A DNA stretch of 64,000 bases from VRUE01 sp036403515 (GTDB lineage Bacteria; Actinomycetota; Thermoleophilia; Solirubrobacterales; 70-9): the NCBI GenBank assembly GCA_036403515.1, contig DASWQV010000059.1, forward strand, positions 62,001-126,000, in the 5' to 3' direction. Below the pieces are notes generated by a model. The model searched no databases, was not told the origin of the DNA, and saw only the letters and a list, made by a program, of their open reading frames with translations. Positions 41,406 through 49,042 of the stretch are shown here, one piece after another (the first letter of the stretch is position 1; every line of letters begins with the position of its first letter). The position numbers and the translations under genes are program-made.

Positions 41406-42800
41406 TCAGGGAGGCGTGTTCTCGAAGCCGCCGGAGCGGGTGCGGCGCACGATGCTGCCGCTCCAGCCCCGCAGCGGGTGCTGCTCGCGCCCCTGCAGTG
41501 GGCGTTCGTCCCGGTCCCGCAGCTCCTCGCAGACGCGCTTCGCGACGAAGTAGATGACGAAGGGGATCAGCAGGGCGAGGCCGCGGAAGAACCAGACCTG
41601 GCCTTCGTAGGGGATGAAGGAGCGGAAGTAGAGGCGGTCGGTGGCGCCGGCGGCGAAGATCGTGAAGACCCAACCGACGAAGGCGAGGACCAGCGCCGTC
41701 CGCCTCGGGTTGTCGCGCGGGCGCTCGAGCAGGTTGTGCTTGCGCCGGTCGTCGACGAGGCGGCGGGCGAGCGCCGGCCAGGCGTAGAGGACGCCGAAGA
41801 CGAAGGCCGGGAAGAGGGCGCCGCCCCAGAAGGGGGCGGGGACGACGGTGTAGCTGCCGATCGTGATCTCCAGCGGCGGCATCAGTCGCAGGGCGCCGAT
41901 CAACCAGCCGACGTACCAGTCGGGCTGGGCGCCGTTGGTCGAGAGGTAGGGCTCATAGGGGCCCCACTCCCAGATCGGGTTGATCTGGATCAGGCCGCCG
42001 AGCAGGAAGAGGACGCCGGCGACGACGAAGAAGAGGCCGATCGAGCGCAGCGCGTAGCCCGGCCAGGCCGGCGTGCCGCGGACCTTGCGCTCCGAGCCTT
42101 CGGCGGGGAACTGGGTGTGGTGCTGGCGGACGATCTGGGCGAGGTGGACGGCGAGCAGGGTCGCGATCGCCATCGGGATCAGGAAGACGTGGAGGACCTC
42201 GAGCCGCGGCCAGAACGACTCCGTGCCGGGGTACTCGCCGTTCCAGATCAGGAAGGCGAAGGGCCCGCCGACGAAGGGGATCGACATCGCCACCGCGTAG
42301 GCGATCGCCAGGCCCATCCCCGAGAGCAGGTCGTCGACCAGCGAGTAGCCGAGGAAGCCCTCGAGGATCGCCAGCCCGAGCATCGTCACTCCCACCCAGT
42401 AATTGAGCTCGCGCGGCTTGCGATAGGCGCCGGTGATCAGGACCCGCAGCAGGTGCAGGACGATCGCGACGATGAAGACGTCGGCCGCCCAGTGGTGGGT
42501 CTGGCGGATCAGCAGCCCGGCCGGCACTGTGAAGCTGATCTGCAGGACCGAGGCGTAGTTCTCGCCCATCGAGGTCCCCTGCAACGGCAGGTATGGGCCC
42601 TGGTAGTGGAGCTTGGCCCCGCTTGGGACGTAGTAGAAGGTGAGGAAGATCCCGGTTATGACGAGGATCACGAAGCAGTACATCGCGATCTCGCCGAGCA
42701 TGAAGGTCCAGTGGTCGGGGAATACGTAGCGCAGCGCTTTTTTGACCGGCGGCGCGGCGCCGAGGCGCTCGTCGAGGGCTCTGACGGTGCGGCGGATCAC
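41406..42800 (-). CDS. qcrB: Cytochrome b subunit of the bcc complex
   Basis: A 464-residue cytochrome b with eight to nine helices. The bis-haem histidines fall in RQTHHWAADVFIVAIVLH and HVFLIPMAIATLLAVHLAQ. The Qo-type segment SIPFVGG and the PEW-equivalent region TNGAQPDWYVGWL are present. It oxidises menaquinol and passes electrons to QcrA and QcrC. Last gene of the eight-gene operon; its start overlaps the qcrA stop by four bases. Confidence 0.92.
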   Translation of the reverse strand: MIRRTVRALDERLGAAPPVKKALRYVFPDHWTFMLGEIAMYCFVILVITGIFLTFYYVPSGAKLHYQGPYLPLQGTSMGENYASVLQISFTVPAGLLIRQTHHWAADVFIVAIVLHLLRVLITGAYRKPRELNYWVGVTMLGLAILEGFLGYSLVDDLLSGMGLAIAYAVAMSIPFVGGPFAFLIWNGEYPGTESFWPRLEVLHVFLIPMAIATLLAVHLAQIVRQHHTQFPAEGSERKVRGTPAWPGYALRSIGLFFVVAGVLFLLGGLIQINPIWEWGPYEPYLSTNGAQPDWYVGWLIGALRLMPPLEITIGSYTVVPAPFWGGALFPAFVFGVLYAWPALARRLVDDRRKHNLLERPRDNPRRTALVLAFVGWVFTIFAAGATDRLYFRSFIPYEGQVWFFRGLALLIPFVIYFVAKRVCEELRDRDERPLQGREQHPLRGWSGSIVRRTRSGGFENTPP

Positions 42801-43846
42801 GATTGCTGGCCTGGCCCTTCGCGGATGCCCCCGTAGGAGGGCCCGATCGGTTCGTAGAAGCCGCCCGCCGCCTCGAGGCTGCCGTCGGCGGCGATCCGCA
42901 GGGGCAGTTGGGGCAGCGGCCGGGCGGCGGGGCCGAACTCGACCGAGCCCCCGTCGGCCGGGTTGAAGGTCGAGTAATGGCAGGGGCAGACGAGGGCGGG
43001 ACCGGGCTGCTCGGGTTCGAACTTCGGGTAGCGGAACAGCGAGACCGCACAGCCGGCGTGGGTGCAGACCTTCGAGTAGGCGACGAAGCCCTCGGGCGCG
43101 GAGTGGGCGCGGTCGGGCGGCAGCTCGAGCTCGTCGGGGGAGAGGCGGACGAGGACCAGCGCGGAGCCGAGGTCCTCGAGGCTCGCTCCCTGCGGAAAGG
43201 CGCTGATGAACTCGCCCACATCGAGGCTCTCGACGGTGATCGGATCGCCTCTCTCGTCGACCACCCGCCTGCCCGCCGCCCAGGGCGTCTCGTAGACCTT
43301 GGCCCCGACGCGGGGGCCGAGCGAGGCGATCGGCAGCACCGCCGCCGCGCCGAGAGCCGCTCCGACCGCCGCCAGCGAGGAGAAGAGCAGGCGGCGCCGG
43401 GTGACGCCGATCGCTCCCTCGCGGAGGAGGTTCTCGGCCTCGTGCTGCTCCTCGACGTCGCCGAAGTCGTGGTAGTCCTCGCTCGTCTTCTCTTCGATCC
43501 CGACCCGCTTGCCGGCCAGCGCCGAAGCGACGCCGGCGAGCAGCAGGCCGAGGCCGATGCAGAGGCCGAGCAGCTGGGTGTCCTGGTCGACCACGTAGAA
43601 GACGACGAAGCCGGCGAAGGCGAGCGCCGCCGCGAAGAGCAGCAGGGCGACGATCAGCTCGGCGCGGGGGTCGGGAGTGGCGTCGAGCTCGTCGGGCGGC
43701 ACCGGTTCGGGCGCGGGCGCCTCGGGCGCCTCGGCCTCCCGCCGCCGCCGAGCGCGCCGCAGGCCTCGCACGCCGCCTGCGCGCCGCAGGCCGCGCAGGC
43801 CGCCGAGCACGGCGACGATGCGGACGAAGCGATCGCCGCCGCTCAC
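42797..43846 (-). CDS. qcrA: Rieske iron-sulfur subunit of the bcc complex
   Basis: A 349-residue protein with three membrane helices (about residues 64-84, 92-112 and 151-175), the actinobacterial type of QcrA. The Rieske motifs are CTHAGC (C261, H263, C266) and CPCHYS (C287, C289, H290), giving a [2Fe-2S] cluster. The first 50 residues are Arg/Ala/Pro-rich and cytoplasmic. Translationally coupled at both ends by four-base overlaps. Confidence 0.93.
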   Translation of the reverse strand: MSGGDRFVRIVAVLGGLRGLRRAGGVRGLRRARRRREAEAPEAPAPEPVPPDELDATPDPRAELIVALLLFAAALAFAGFVVFYVVDQDTQLLGLCIGLGLLLAGVASALAGKRVGIEEKTSEDYHDFGDVEEQHEAENLLREGAIGVTRRRLLFSSLAAVGAALGAAAVLPIASLGPRVGAKVYETPWAAGRRVVDERGDPITVESLDVGEFISAFPQGASLEDLGSALVLVRLSPDELELPPDRAHSAPEGFVAYSKVCTHAGCAVSLFRYPKFEPEQPGPALVCPCHYSTFNPADGGSVEFGPAARPLPQLPLRIAADGSLEAAGGFYEPIGPSYGGIREGPGQQS

Positions 43847-44589
43847 CGCGTCGTCCTCTCGCCGATCAGCCGGATCGCGAAGAGCAGCGCCACGCCGGCG
43901 AGCAGCCAGGCGACCATCCCCTCCGGGATCGGGCCGATGTGGCCGATTCCCCAGCCGCCCCTGTCTTCGGGAGCGTGGGTGTATTCGACGTAGCGGGCGA
44001 TGTCGTCGATTTCGCCGCGGTCGAGGTGCTTGAAGGCGGGCATCACGTAGGGGCCGATCTCCACTGCCTCGGCGACGTCGGTGGCGTTGGCCGCTCCGAG
44101 GTCGGGAGCGACCGCGCCTGGCAGGACGCCGCCCCGGCCGAGGACCTGGTGGCAGCCGGCGCAGTGCTCGGTGAAGAGTTTCTGGCCTTCGGCGAGGTCG
44201 CCCGATCCCGGATCGACGTCGGGAACCGGCGGCCCGCCAAGGCTGCCGACGTAGGCGACCAGGGCGCGGATCTGGGCCGGTGTGTAGGGCGAGGAAGAAC
44301 GAACCGGCTCCTCGTCGGGCCGGTCGAGCGGCATGCGGCCGGTGCGCAGGTAGAAGTCGGCGGCCTCTTCCCCGGCGCCGATCAGGCTCGGGCCCGAGCC
44401 CACAACGCCCCTGGCGTCGTAGCCGTGACAGGAGGAGCAGCCCTGGACGAAGAGGCGGCGGCCGGCCAATTCGGGTTGGCGCCCGGGCGCTGCGCCGCCG
44501 CTCGGCGCAGCCGGGGTTTCCAGCGCCCAGCAGGTTGCCCCAGCCGCCAGTGAGACCAGCACGACCGCCAGCTCCAGCGCCCGCCTCAA
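43843..44589 (-). CDS. qcrC: Dihaem cytochrome c subunit of the bcc complex
   Basis: A 248-residue protein with an N-terminal signal/anchor helix, two CxxCH haem sites (CSSCH at 51-55, CAGCH at 143-147) and a C-terminal helix (about 224-243). This is the QcrC type, in which a tethered dihaem cytochrome passes electrons straight to the Cu-A site of the oxidase in a bcc-aa3 supercomplex. TTG 44589 overlaps the upstream stop as TTGA; the start could be misjudged by a few codons. Confidence 0.9.
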   Translation of the reverse strand: MRRALELAVVLVSLAAGATCWALETPAAPSGGAAPGRQPELAGRRLFVQGCSSCHGYDARGVVGSGPSLIGAGEEAADFYLRTGRMPLDRPDEEPVRSSSPYTPAQIRALVAYVGSLGGPPVPDVDPGSGDLAEGQKLFTEHCAGCHQVLGRGGVLPGAVAPDLGAANATDVAEAVEIGPYVMPAFKHLDRGEIDDIARYVEYTHAPEDRGGWGIGHIGPIPEGMVAWLLAGVALLFAIRLIGERTTR

Positions 44590-45290
44590 GGCCGTCCTCC
44601 GGCCGCTTCGCGGAGCCGCTGGAGGCGCTCTTCGCGGCGCAGGCTCGCCCAGGCGCCGAACACGATCGCGGCCATGAAGGGCAGGTCCCCGGCCCACATC
44701 ACGGTCGCGCCGGGGTTCTGTTCGGCCAGCGCCGCGGCGCTGCCGGCGCTGGCCGCGTAGGGCGCGTAGACGACGCTCGAGGCGGTGTCGAGGGCCACCC
44801 CGATCGCGAGCATCGGGACCATCGCGGCGCTCAGCAGGCCGACCACGGCCACCGGCGTCAGCGGCCTGGCGCCTGGATCGGCGCCCAGCGCGGCGGCCCA
44901 GAAGACGATCCCTGCGAAAAGGTAGGCGCCGTGCTCGAGCGCGTGCAGGGCCTCGTTTTCCAGCGCCGCGTCGTAGAGACGCGGCAGGTGAGTGCCGAGA
45001 ACGACCAGGGCGAAGACGGCGAGGGCGACGAGCGGGTTCAGCAGAAGCTCGAGCGGCCGCCAGCGCAGTGCCCGCGAGAGGCCCCGGGCGCCGCCGGGCG
45101 GGAGCAGGTCGAACGCCACCCGGATCGGCTCGCCGAGCACGAGCAGCGGCGGGGCGACCGTGAGCAGCAGCATGTGCTGGAGCATGTGAACCGGCAGGCT
45201 GTCGTCGGCGGCCGCGTCGAGCGGCGGCGAGAGGGCGACCCCGACGACGAGCCAGCCGGCGAGCAAGAAGGCGCCGCGCCGCGCCGTCAC
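44586..45290 (-). CDS. ctaG: Cytochrome c oxidase assembly factor CtaG-like
   Basis: A 234-residue membrane protein of the caa3_CtaG group with about seven helices. The motif HMLQHMLLLTVAPPLLVLGEP is characteristic and its His residues are thought to bind copper. HALEHGAYLFAGIVFW and AEQNPGATVMWAGDLPFMA follow. It helps to build the Cu-B or Cu-A centres. GTG 45290 overlaps the upstream stop. Confidence 0.85.
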   Translation of the reverse strand: MTARRGAFLLAGWLVVGVALSPPLDAAADDSLPVHMLQHMLLLTVAPPLLVLGEPIRVAFDLLPPGGARGLSRALRWRPLELLLNPLVALAVFALVVLGTHLPRLYDAALENEALHALEHGAYLFAGIVFWAAALGADPGARPLTPVAVVGLLSAAMVPMLAIGVALDTASSVVYAPYAASAGSAAALAEQNPGATVMWAGDLPFMAAIVFGAWASLRREERLQRLREAAGGRP

Positions 45291-45676
45291 GAGCCGTCTC
45301 CCAGCTGCCGCGCCGCCGCCCGCTGCGCACGCAGCTCGCGCACCGTCGCGGCGATTCCGACGATCGTCATGCCGCCGCCGATGAAGACCAGCCAAAGCCC
45401 CAGGACCGCGCCCACCGCCATCAGCGCCAGCGAGAGCGCCAGCCAGACCGTCGCCGGGCTGGCGTCGGGGTCGGCGCCGCCGCCCTCGGTCTGAATCGAG
45501 CGCCGGCTGACCGCCAGCAGCAGTGCGAGGACGAGGACGAAGGCGGCGTTGCCGCCGAGCAGCGCCGGGGTCGAGACATCGGGGCTGAAGAAGATCACCG
45601 AGACGGCGGTGAGGACGCCGAGGAAGACTCCCCAGACCGCCAGCGGCGGGTAGGCCGGCTTGCGCTGCGGGCTCAC
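45287..45676 (-). CDS. Small oxidase subunit (CtaF/Cox4-like)
   Basis: A 129-residue protein with four hydrophobic helices in two pairs. Position immediately after ctaD is that of the small subunit IV (CtaF) of actinobacterial aa3-type oxidases, but the sequence itself shows no signature. It lies between ctaD and ctaG with four-base overlaps on both sides. It could also be an assembly protein. Confidence 0.6.
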   Translation of the reverse strand: MSPQRKPAYPPLAVWGVFLGVLTAVSVIFFSPDVSTPALLGGNAAFVLVLALLLAVSRRSIQTEGGGADPDASPATVWLALSLALMAVGAVLGLWLVFIGGGMTIVGIAATVRELRAQRAAARQLGDGS

Positions 45677-47352
45677 CGGGCCAGCGCCTCCTCGCGGTCG
45701 AGCCCGAGCCCGCGGATCGGATCCTCGCCCCGCTCGCGCATGTCGAAGAGCGGCGTGTGCGACCTGATCGGCGGCAGCGCCGCGAAGTTGTGGCGCGGTG
45801 GCGGCGAAGGGGTCGCCCACTCGAGCGTCTGCCCCTGCCACGGGTCCGGCCCCGCCGGCGCGCCGAGCCGCAGCGAGCGCATCACGTTGACGAGGAAGAC
45901 GAGGACGCCGAGGAAGATCGTGAAGGCGCCGAGCGTCGAGAGGGTGTTGAGGGCGGTCCAGTGGTGCAGCGGCAGGTAGTCGGCCACCCGCCGCGCCATT
46001 CCCTGCGAGCCGAGGAAGAACATCGGGATGAAGGCGGCGAGGGCGCCGGCGAAGAGCAGCACGAAGGTCGCCCTGGCGAGGCGCTCGTCGAGCAGCCTGC
46101 CGGTGACCTTCGGAAACCAGTAGTGGATCGCGGCGAAGAGGCCGAAGACGGTGCCGCCGAACAGCGTGTAGTGGAAGTGGGCGACGACGAAGTAGGTGTC
46201 GTGCACGTGGTAGTCCAGCGGCGGTGAGGCGACCATGATCCCGGTCAGGCCGCCGATCAGGAAGAGCAGCACGAAGCCGATCGCGAACAGCATCGGCGAG
46301 GCGAGGCGGATGCGGCCGCCGGCCATCGTCGCCAGGAAGCCGAAGTACTCGATTCCGGCCGGGATCAGCAGGATCGTCGAGGTCAGCGAGAAGTAGCGGT
46401 TGGAGACCTGGTTGGTGGCGAACATGTGGTGGCCCCAGACGCTCATCGAGATCGCCGAGAAGAGCAGCAGCGAGACGACCGTCGTCCGGAAGCCGAAGAA
46501 ACGGCGGCGCGAGAAGGTGGCGATCGTCTCGCCGACGACGCCCACCAGGGGAAAGAAGACGACGTAGACGACCGGGTGGCCGTAGAACCAGAAGAGGTGC
46601 TGGTAGGTGACCTGTCCCTCGGGGGACGAGGAGAAGATCGAGGCGCCCTGGCGGTCCATATAAAGCAGCGTCATCGCCACGATCAGCACCGGGAAGCCGG
46701 TGATCACCATGAAGACCGTGACCAGCTCGCTCCAGGTGAAGAGCGGCATCCGCAGCATCGTCATCCCGGGCGCCCGCAGGCGGACGATCGTCGCCAGCAG
46801 CGAGAGCGCCTGGAGGATCACCCCCAGGGTCGCCAGGATCACCGCGATGATCCAGAGGTCGGTGCCGATGCCCGGCGTGGCCTGCGAGTCCGAGAGCGGG
46901 AAGAAGGCGGTCCAGCCGAAGGTGGCGGCGCCCTGCTGGGTGAGGAACCCCGAGTACATGATCACCCCGGCGGCGGCGAAGAGCCAGTAGCCGGCGAGCG
47001 CCAGGCGCGGCCAGAGCAGCCGCGCCGCTCCGATCTGCAGCGGCACGAAGTAGAGGCCGACGCCCATCACGACCGGGGCGGCAAAGAGGTAGAACATCGA
47101 GGAGCCGTGCATCGTGAAGAGCTCGTTGTAGGTGTGGTCGGAGAGGAACTGCAGGCCCGGCTTGGCAAGCTCGGCGCGCATCGTCAGGGCCAGCGAGCCG
47201 CCGATCAGGAAGAAGCAGAAGGCGGTGACCGTGGTCAGCAGGCCGATCCGCTTGTGGTCGGTGCTGGAGAGGACTTCGAGCAGGCTGGCGCGGCGCCTCG
47301 AGCCGAGCGGCGGGCGCAGGGCGATCGCCGGCCGCGGCGCCGTCGCGCTCAC
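45673..47352 (-). CDS. ctaD: Cytochrome c oxidase subunit I
   Basis: A 559-residue haem-copper oxidase catalytic subunit with about twelve helices. Haem ligands lie in TMHGSSMFY and HFHYTLFGGT, and Cu-B ligands in H259 of YGHPVVY, followed by the GHHMFA motif. Y263, the residue cross-linked to a Cu-B His, is present. At 261, where A1 enzymes have the D-channel Glu (HPEV), this protein has Val; the YS motif of A2 enzymes is also missing (YG). GTG 47352 overlaps the ctaC stop. Confidence 0.93.
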   Translation of the reverse strand: MSATAPRPAIALRPPLGSRRRASLLEVLSSTDHKRIGLLTTVTAFCFFLIGGSLALTMRAELAKPGLQFLSDHTYNELFTMHGSSMFYLFAAPVVMGVGLYFVPLQIGAARLLWPRLALAGYWLFAAAGVIMYSGFLTQQGAATFGWTAFFPLSDSQATPGIGTDLWIIAVILATLGVILQALSLLATIVRLRAPGMTMLRMPLFTWSELVTVFMVITGFPVLIVAMTLLYMDRQGASIFSSSPEGQVTYQHLFWFYGHPVVYVVFFPLVGVVGETIATFSRRRFFGFRTTVVSLLLFSAISMSVWGHHMFATNQVSNRYFSLTSTILLIPAGIEYFGFLATMAGGRIRLASPMLFAIGFVLLFLIGGLTGIMVASPPLDYHVHDTYFVVAHFHYTLFGGTVFGLFAAIHYWFPKVTGRLLDERLARATFVLLFAGALAAFIPMFFLGSQGMARRVADYLPLHHWTALNTLSTLGAFTIFLGVLVFLVNVMRSLRLGAPAGPDPWQGQTLEWATPSPPPRHNFAALPPIRSHTPLFDMRERGEDPIRGLGLDREEALAR

Positions 47353-48062
47353 GCCCTGCTCCCGTTGGGCGCCGCACCGCCCGTGGCGCCTGCGCCGGCC
47401 GGCGCGTTGCCGGCGTCCGCCGGCCTGCCGGCTTCGCTCGCCACCCACCCGGCGAAGGCCGCCCTCGGCATGACCAGGACGTCGAAGATCATGTTCGCGT
47501 GTTCGAGCCCGCAGAACTCGGCGCACTCGCCGCCGCCGGGGCTGTTGACGACGTCTTCGAAGACCATCTCCCAGCGGCTGTGCAGCCCGGGGAAGACGTC
47601 GCGCTTGAAGCGCTCTTCGGGGATCCAGAAGGAGTGGATCACGTCGATCGAGGAGCCGCTGAATTCGATCGGCGTGTCGACCGGCACGCGCAGCACCGGG
47701 ACGTGCCGCTTGGTTCCCTGTTCGACCAGTCCCGTTTCGGGATATTCGAAGCGCCAGTTCCAGCGGGCGGCGGCGACCTTGACTTTCACCGGCCTGCCGG
47801 TGGCCGAGCTGTCGGCGCTGCCGGGCATGCGGCTGAAGGTGAGGAAGACGAGGAAGGCGGCGATGCAGGCCAGGCCGACCGCGTAACCGATCTCGACGGG
47901 CTGGTTCTCGTCCTTGCCTTTGGGGATCTCGTCGGAGCGGGAGCGGTAGCGGAGGGCGAAGAAGACGACCAAGGCGGCGATCAGGACGAAGACGGCGAGG
48001 GCTATCGGCCAGTAGACGTTCCAGACGTCGAAGAACTGGTTGCGGGTGTCGATTGGCTTCAT
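47349..48062 (-). CDS. ctaC: Cytochrome c oxidase subunit II
   Basis: A 237-residue protein with two N-terminal helices (about 17-37 and 58-76) and a periplasmic Cu-A domain. Cu-A ligands are H143 (VIHSFWIPE), C180, C184, H188 and M191. WNWRFEYPETG is the aromatic region near electron entry. It lacks a lipoprotein Cys. The ATG at 48062 overlaps the stop of the upstream membrane gene as ATGA, with no separate ribosome site visible, so it depends on coupling. Confidence 0.92.
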   Translation of the reverse strand: MKPIDTRNQFFDVWNVYWPIALAVFVLIAALVVFFALRYRSRSDEIPKGKDENQPVEIGYAVGLACIAAFLVFLTFSRMPGSADSSATGRPVKVKVAAARWNWRFEYPETGLVEQGTKRHVPVLRVPVDTPIEFSGSSIDVIHSFWIPEERFKRDVFPGLHSRWEMVFEDVVNSPGGGECAEFCGLEHANMIFDVLVMPRAAFAGWVASEAGRPADAGNAPAGAGATGGAAPNGSRA

Positions 48063-48745
48063 TGGGGTGGTCGGGGGTGGGGGTGGGGGGATCTGGGAGA
48101 GGGGTCCCCGGACAAAAGCGGGGAGTGTCCGGGGACCCCTCTCCCAGATCCCCCGCCCGCGGCGCGGCCCCATGTGGCGAATCCACCAGCCGCTTGGGGA
48201 GCTTGTTTGGGGCGTGGGGGTTGCTCGGTTGGGGGAGCTGGTTCTAGGGGCTGTGCGGCTTTGGTTCGGTGGCCGGCTCTTGCGTAGGTGAGGCCCAGGG
48301 TTGCTCCCCAGGTGGCCATCGCTGCCCACCAGCCCCAGCTCGGTAGGGAGCGGTAGAGCTGGTTTTCGCTCTGCAGCCAGTTGACCAGGAGGTTGATCAG
48401 GAGGATCTCTGCCGCGAGGCCGCAGGCGGTGGTGAAGAGGGCGGCGGCGAGGGGGTGCGGGCTGCGGCCGAGCGAGTAGCTGAGGAGGGCGAGGATGGGG
48501 ATTGTCGCCAGGGCGGAGACGATCGCCATCGCCAGCAGGCCGAAGGCGATCGAGGCGGGGGCGAAGTCACCGTGGTAGGCGCCCTGGCCGAAGAAGAGCG
48601 CGGTTACGCCCGTCACCGGCGTCCAGGTGCTGGAGTTGACCCCGCTCCGCGCGGTCGGCGTCGCGGCGATCTCGGCGATCAGCGAGAGGGTCACGATCAG
48701 GGCTGTCACGGCGGCGAGGGAACAGCCGGCTGACCGCTTGTACAT
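48059..48745 (-). CDS. Membrane protein, first gene of the cox-qcr operon
   Basis: A 228-residue protein with four or five hydrophobic helices over residues 8-160 and a Pro/Gly/Ser-rich tail. The sequence is not that of subunit III. The last 30 or so residues are encoded by a large perfect hairpin (48086-48154), which suggests that the 3' end is constrained as RNA rather than protein. ATG 48745 stands 9 bases after a GGGTAG box. Function unknown; possibly an oxidase accessory. Confidence 0.7.
   Translation of the reverse strand: MYKRSAGCSLAAVTALIVTLSLIAEIAATPTARSGVNSSTWTPVTGVTALFFGQGAYHGDFAPASIAFGLLAMAIVSALATIPILALLSYSLGRSPHPLAAALFTTACGLAAEILLINLLVNWLQSENQLYRSLPSWGWWAAMATWGATLGLTYARAGHRTKAAQPLEPAPPTEQPPRPKQAPQAAGGFATWGRAAGGGSGRGVPGHSPLLSGDPSPRSPHPHPRPPQ
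48086..48154. repeat. Perfect 29-bp inverted repeat inside the operon, just upstream of ctaC
   Basis: Arms 48086-48114 and 48126-48154 are exact reverse complements around an 11-base spacer. The element lies within the 3' coding end of the first gene and 24 bases before the ctaC ATG. In RNA it would be a very stable hairpin and could attenuate transcription or protect the downstream mRNA. No transposase or target duplication flanks it. Confidence 0.85.
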
Positions 48746-48754
48746 GGGGTTCGC

Positions 48755-48780
48755 CTACCCCCGTCGCCCAGCCGCAAAAC
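48755..48780 (-). promoter_or_regulatory. Leaderless GGGTAN-type promoter of the cox-qcr operon
   Basis: Minus-strand GTTT (48780-48777), 16-base spacer, GGGTAG (48760-48755), then 9 bases to the ATG at 48745. Confidence 0.55.
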
Positions 48781-48852
48781 GGCGCCGGTGGTTTTGCTGA
48801 CGAGGGTTCTGATGCGGTGGTTGGCCGGGCGGTCACCCCTGAACACCCCGAA

Positions 48853-48905
48853 CCTGAGGCGCCTACCAAACACCTGAGGCGCCCCAACGCCGAACCTGCG
48901 GCGCC
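48853..48905. repeat. Three short direct repeats near tRNA-Sec
   Basis: CCTGAGGCGCC at 48853-48863 and 48873-48883, and CCTGCGGCGCC at 48895-48905, spaced 20 and 22 bases. They lie downstream of the tRNA-Sec 3' end and may contribute to RNA structure or termination. Confidence 0.5.
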
Positions 48906-48934
48906 TGCGCCGGCACACGGCGAACCTGGGTTGT

Positions 48935-49030
48935 TGGCGAGGCGGCGAAGGAATCGAACCTTCCAAGCGGTGGGCTGCACCGCCCTGCTGGTTTTGAAGA
49001 CCAGATGGGCCACCAGACCCCTGCCGCCCC
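48935..49030 (-). tRNA. selC: tRNA-Sec (anticodon TCA)
   Basis: A 96-base tRNA with encoded CCA. The acceptor stem has eight pairs (GGGGCGGC with GCCGCCTC, one G-U), the anticodon stem is CTGGT/ACCAG with TCA at 48997-48995, the long variable arm has a GCGGTG/CACCGC stem, and the T-stem is GAAGG/CCTTC. The 8-bp acceptor, long extra arm and TCA anticodon identify selenocysteine tRNA. It begins 12 bases after the selB stop, so selA-selB-tRNA-Sec are probably one transcript. Confidence 0.96.
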
Positions 49031-49042
49031 ACGAAGTCGAGG

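Noticed and set aside
48086..48154. Insertion-sequence terminal repeats
   Set aside because: The arms are separated by 11 bases only, with no transposase between or beside them.
48059..48745. Oxidase subunit III
   Set aside because: Hydrophobic pattern and length (four to five helices, no conserved Glu/His segments) do not fit CoxIII.
48853..48905. Possible CRISPR array
   Set aside because: Only three 11-base repeats with irregular 9-11-base gaps; no spacers of CRISPR length and no cas genes.
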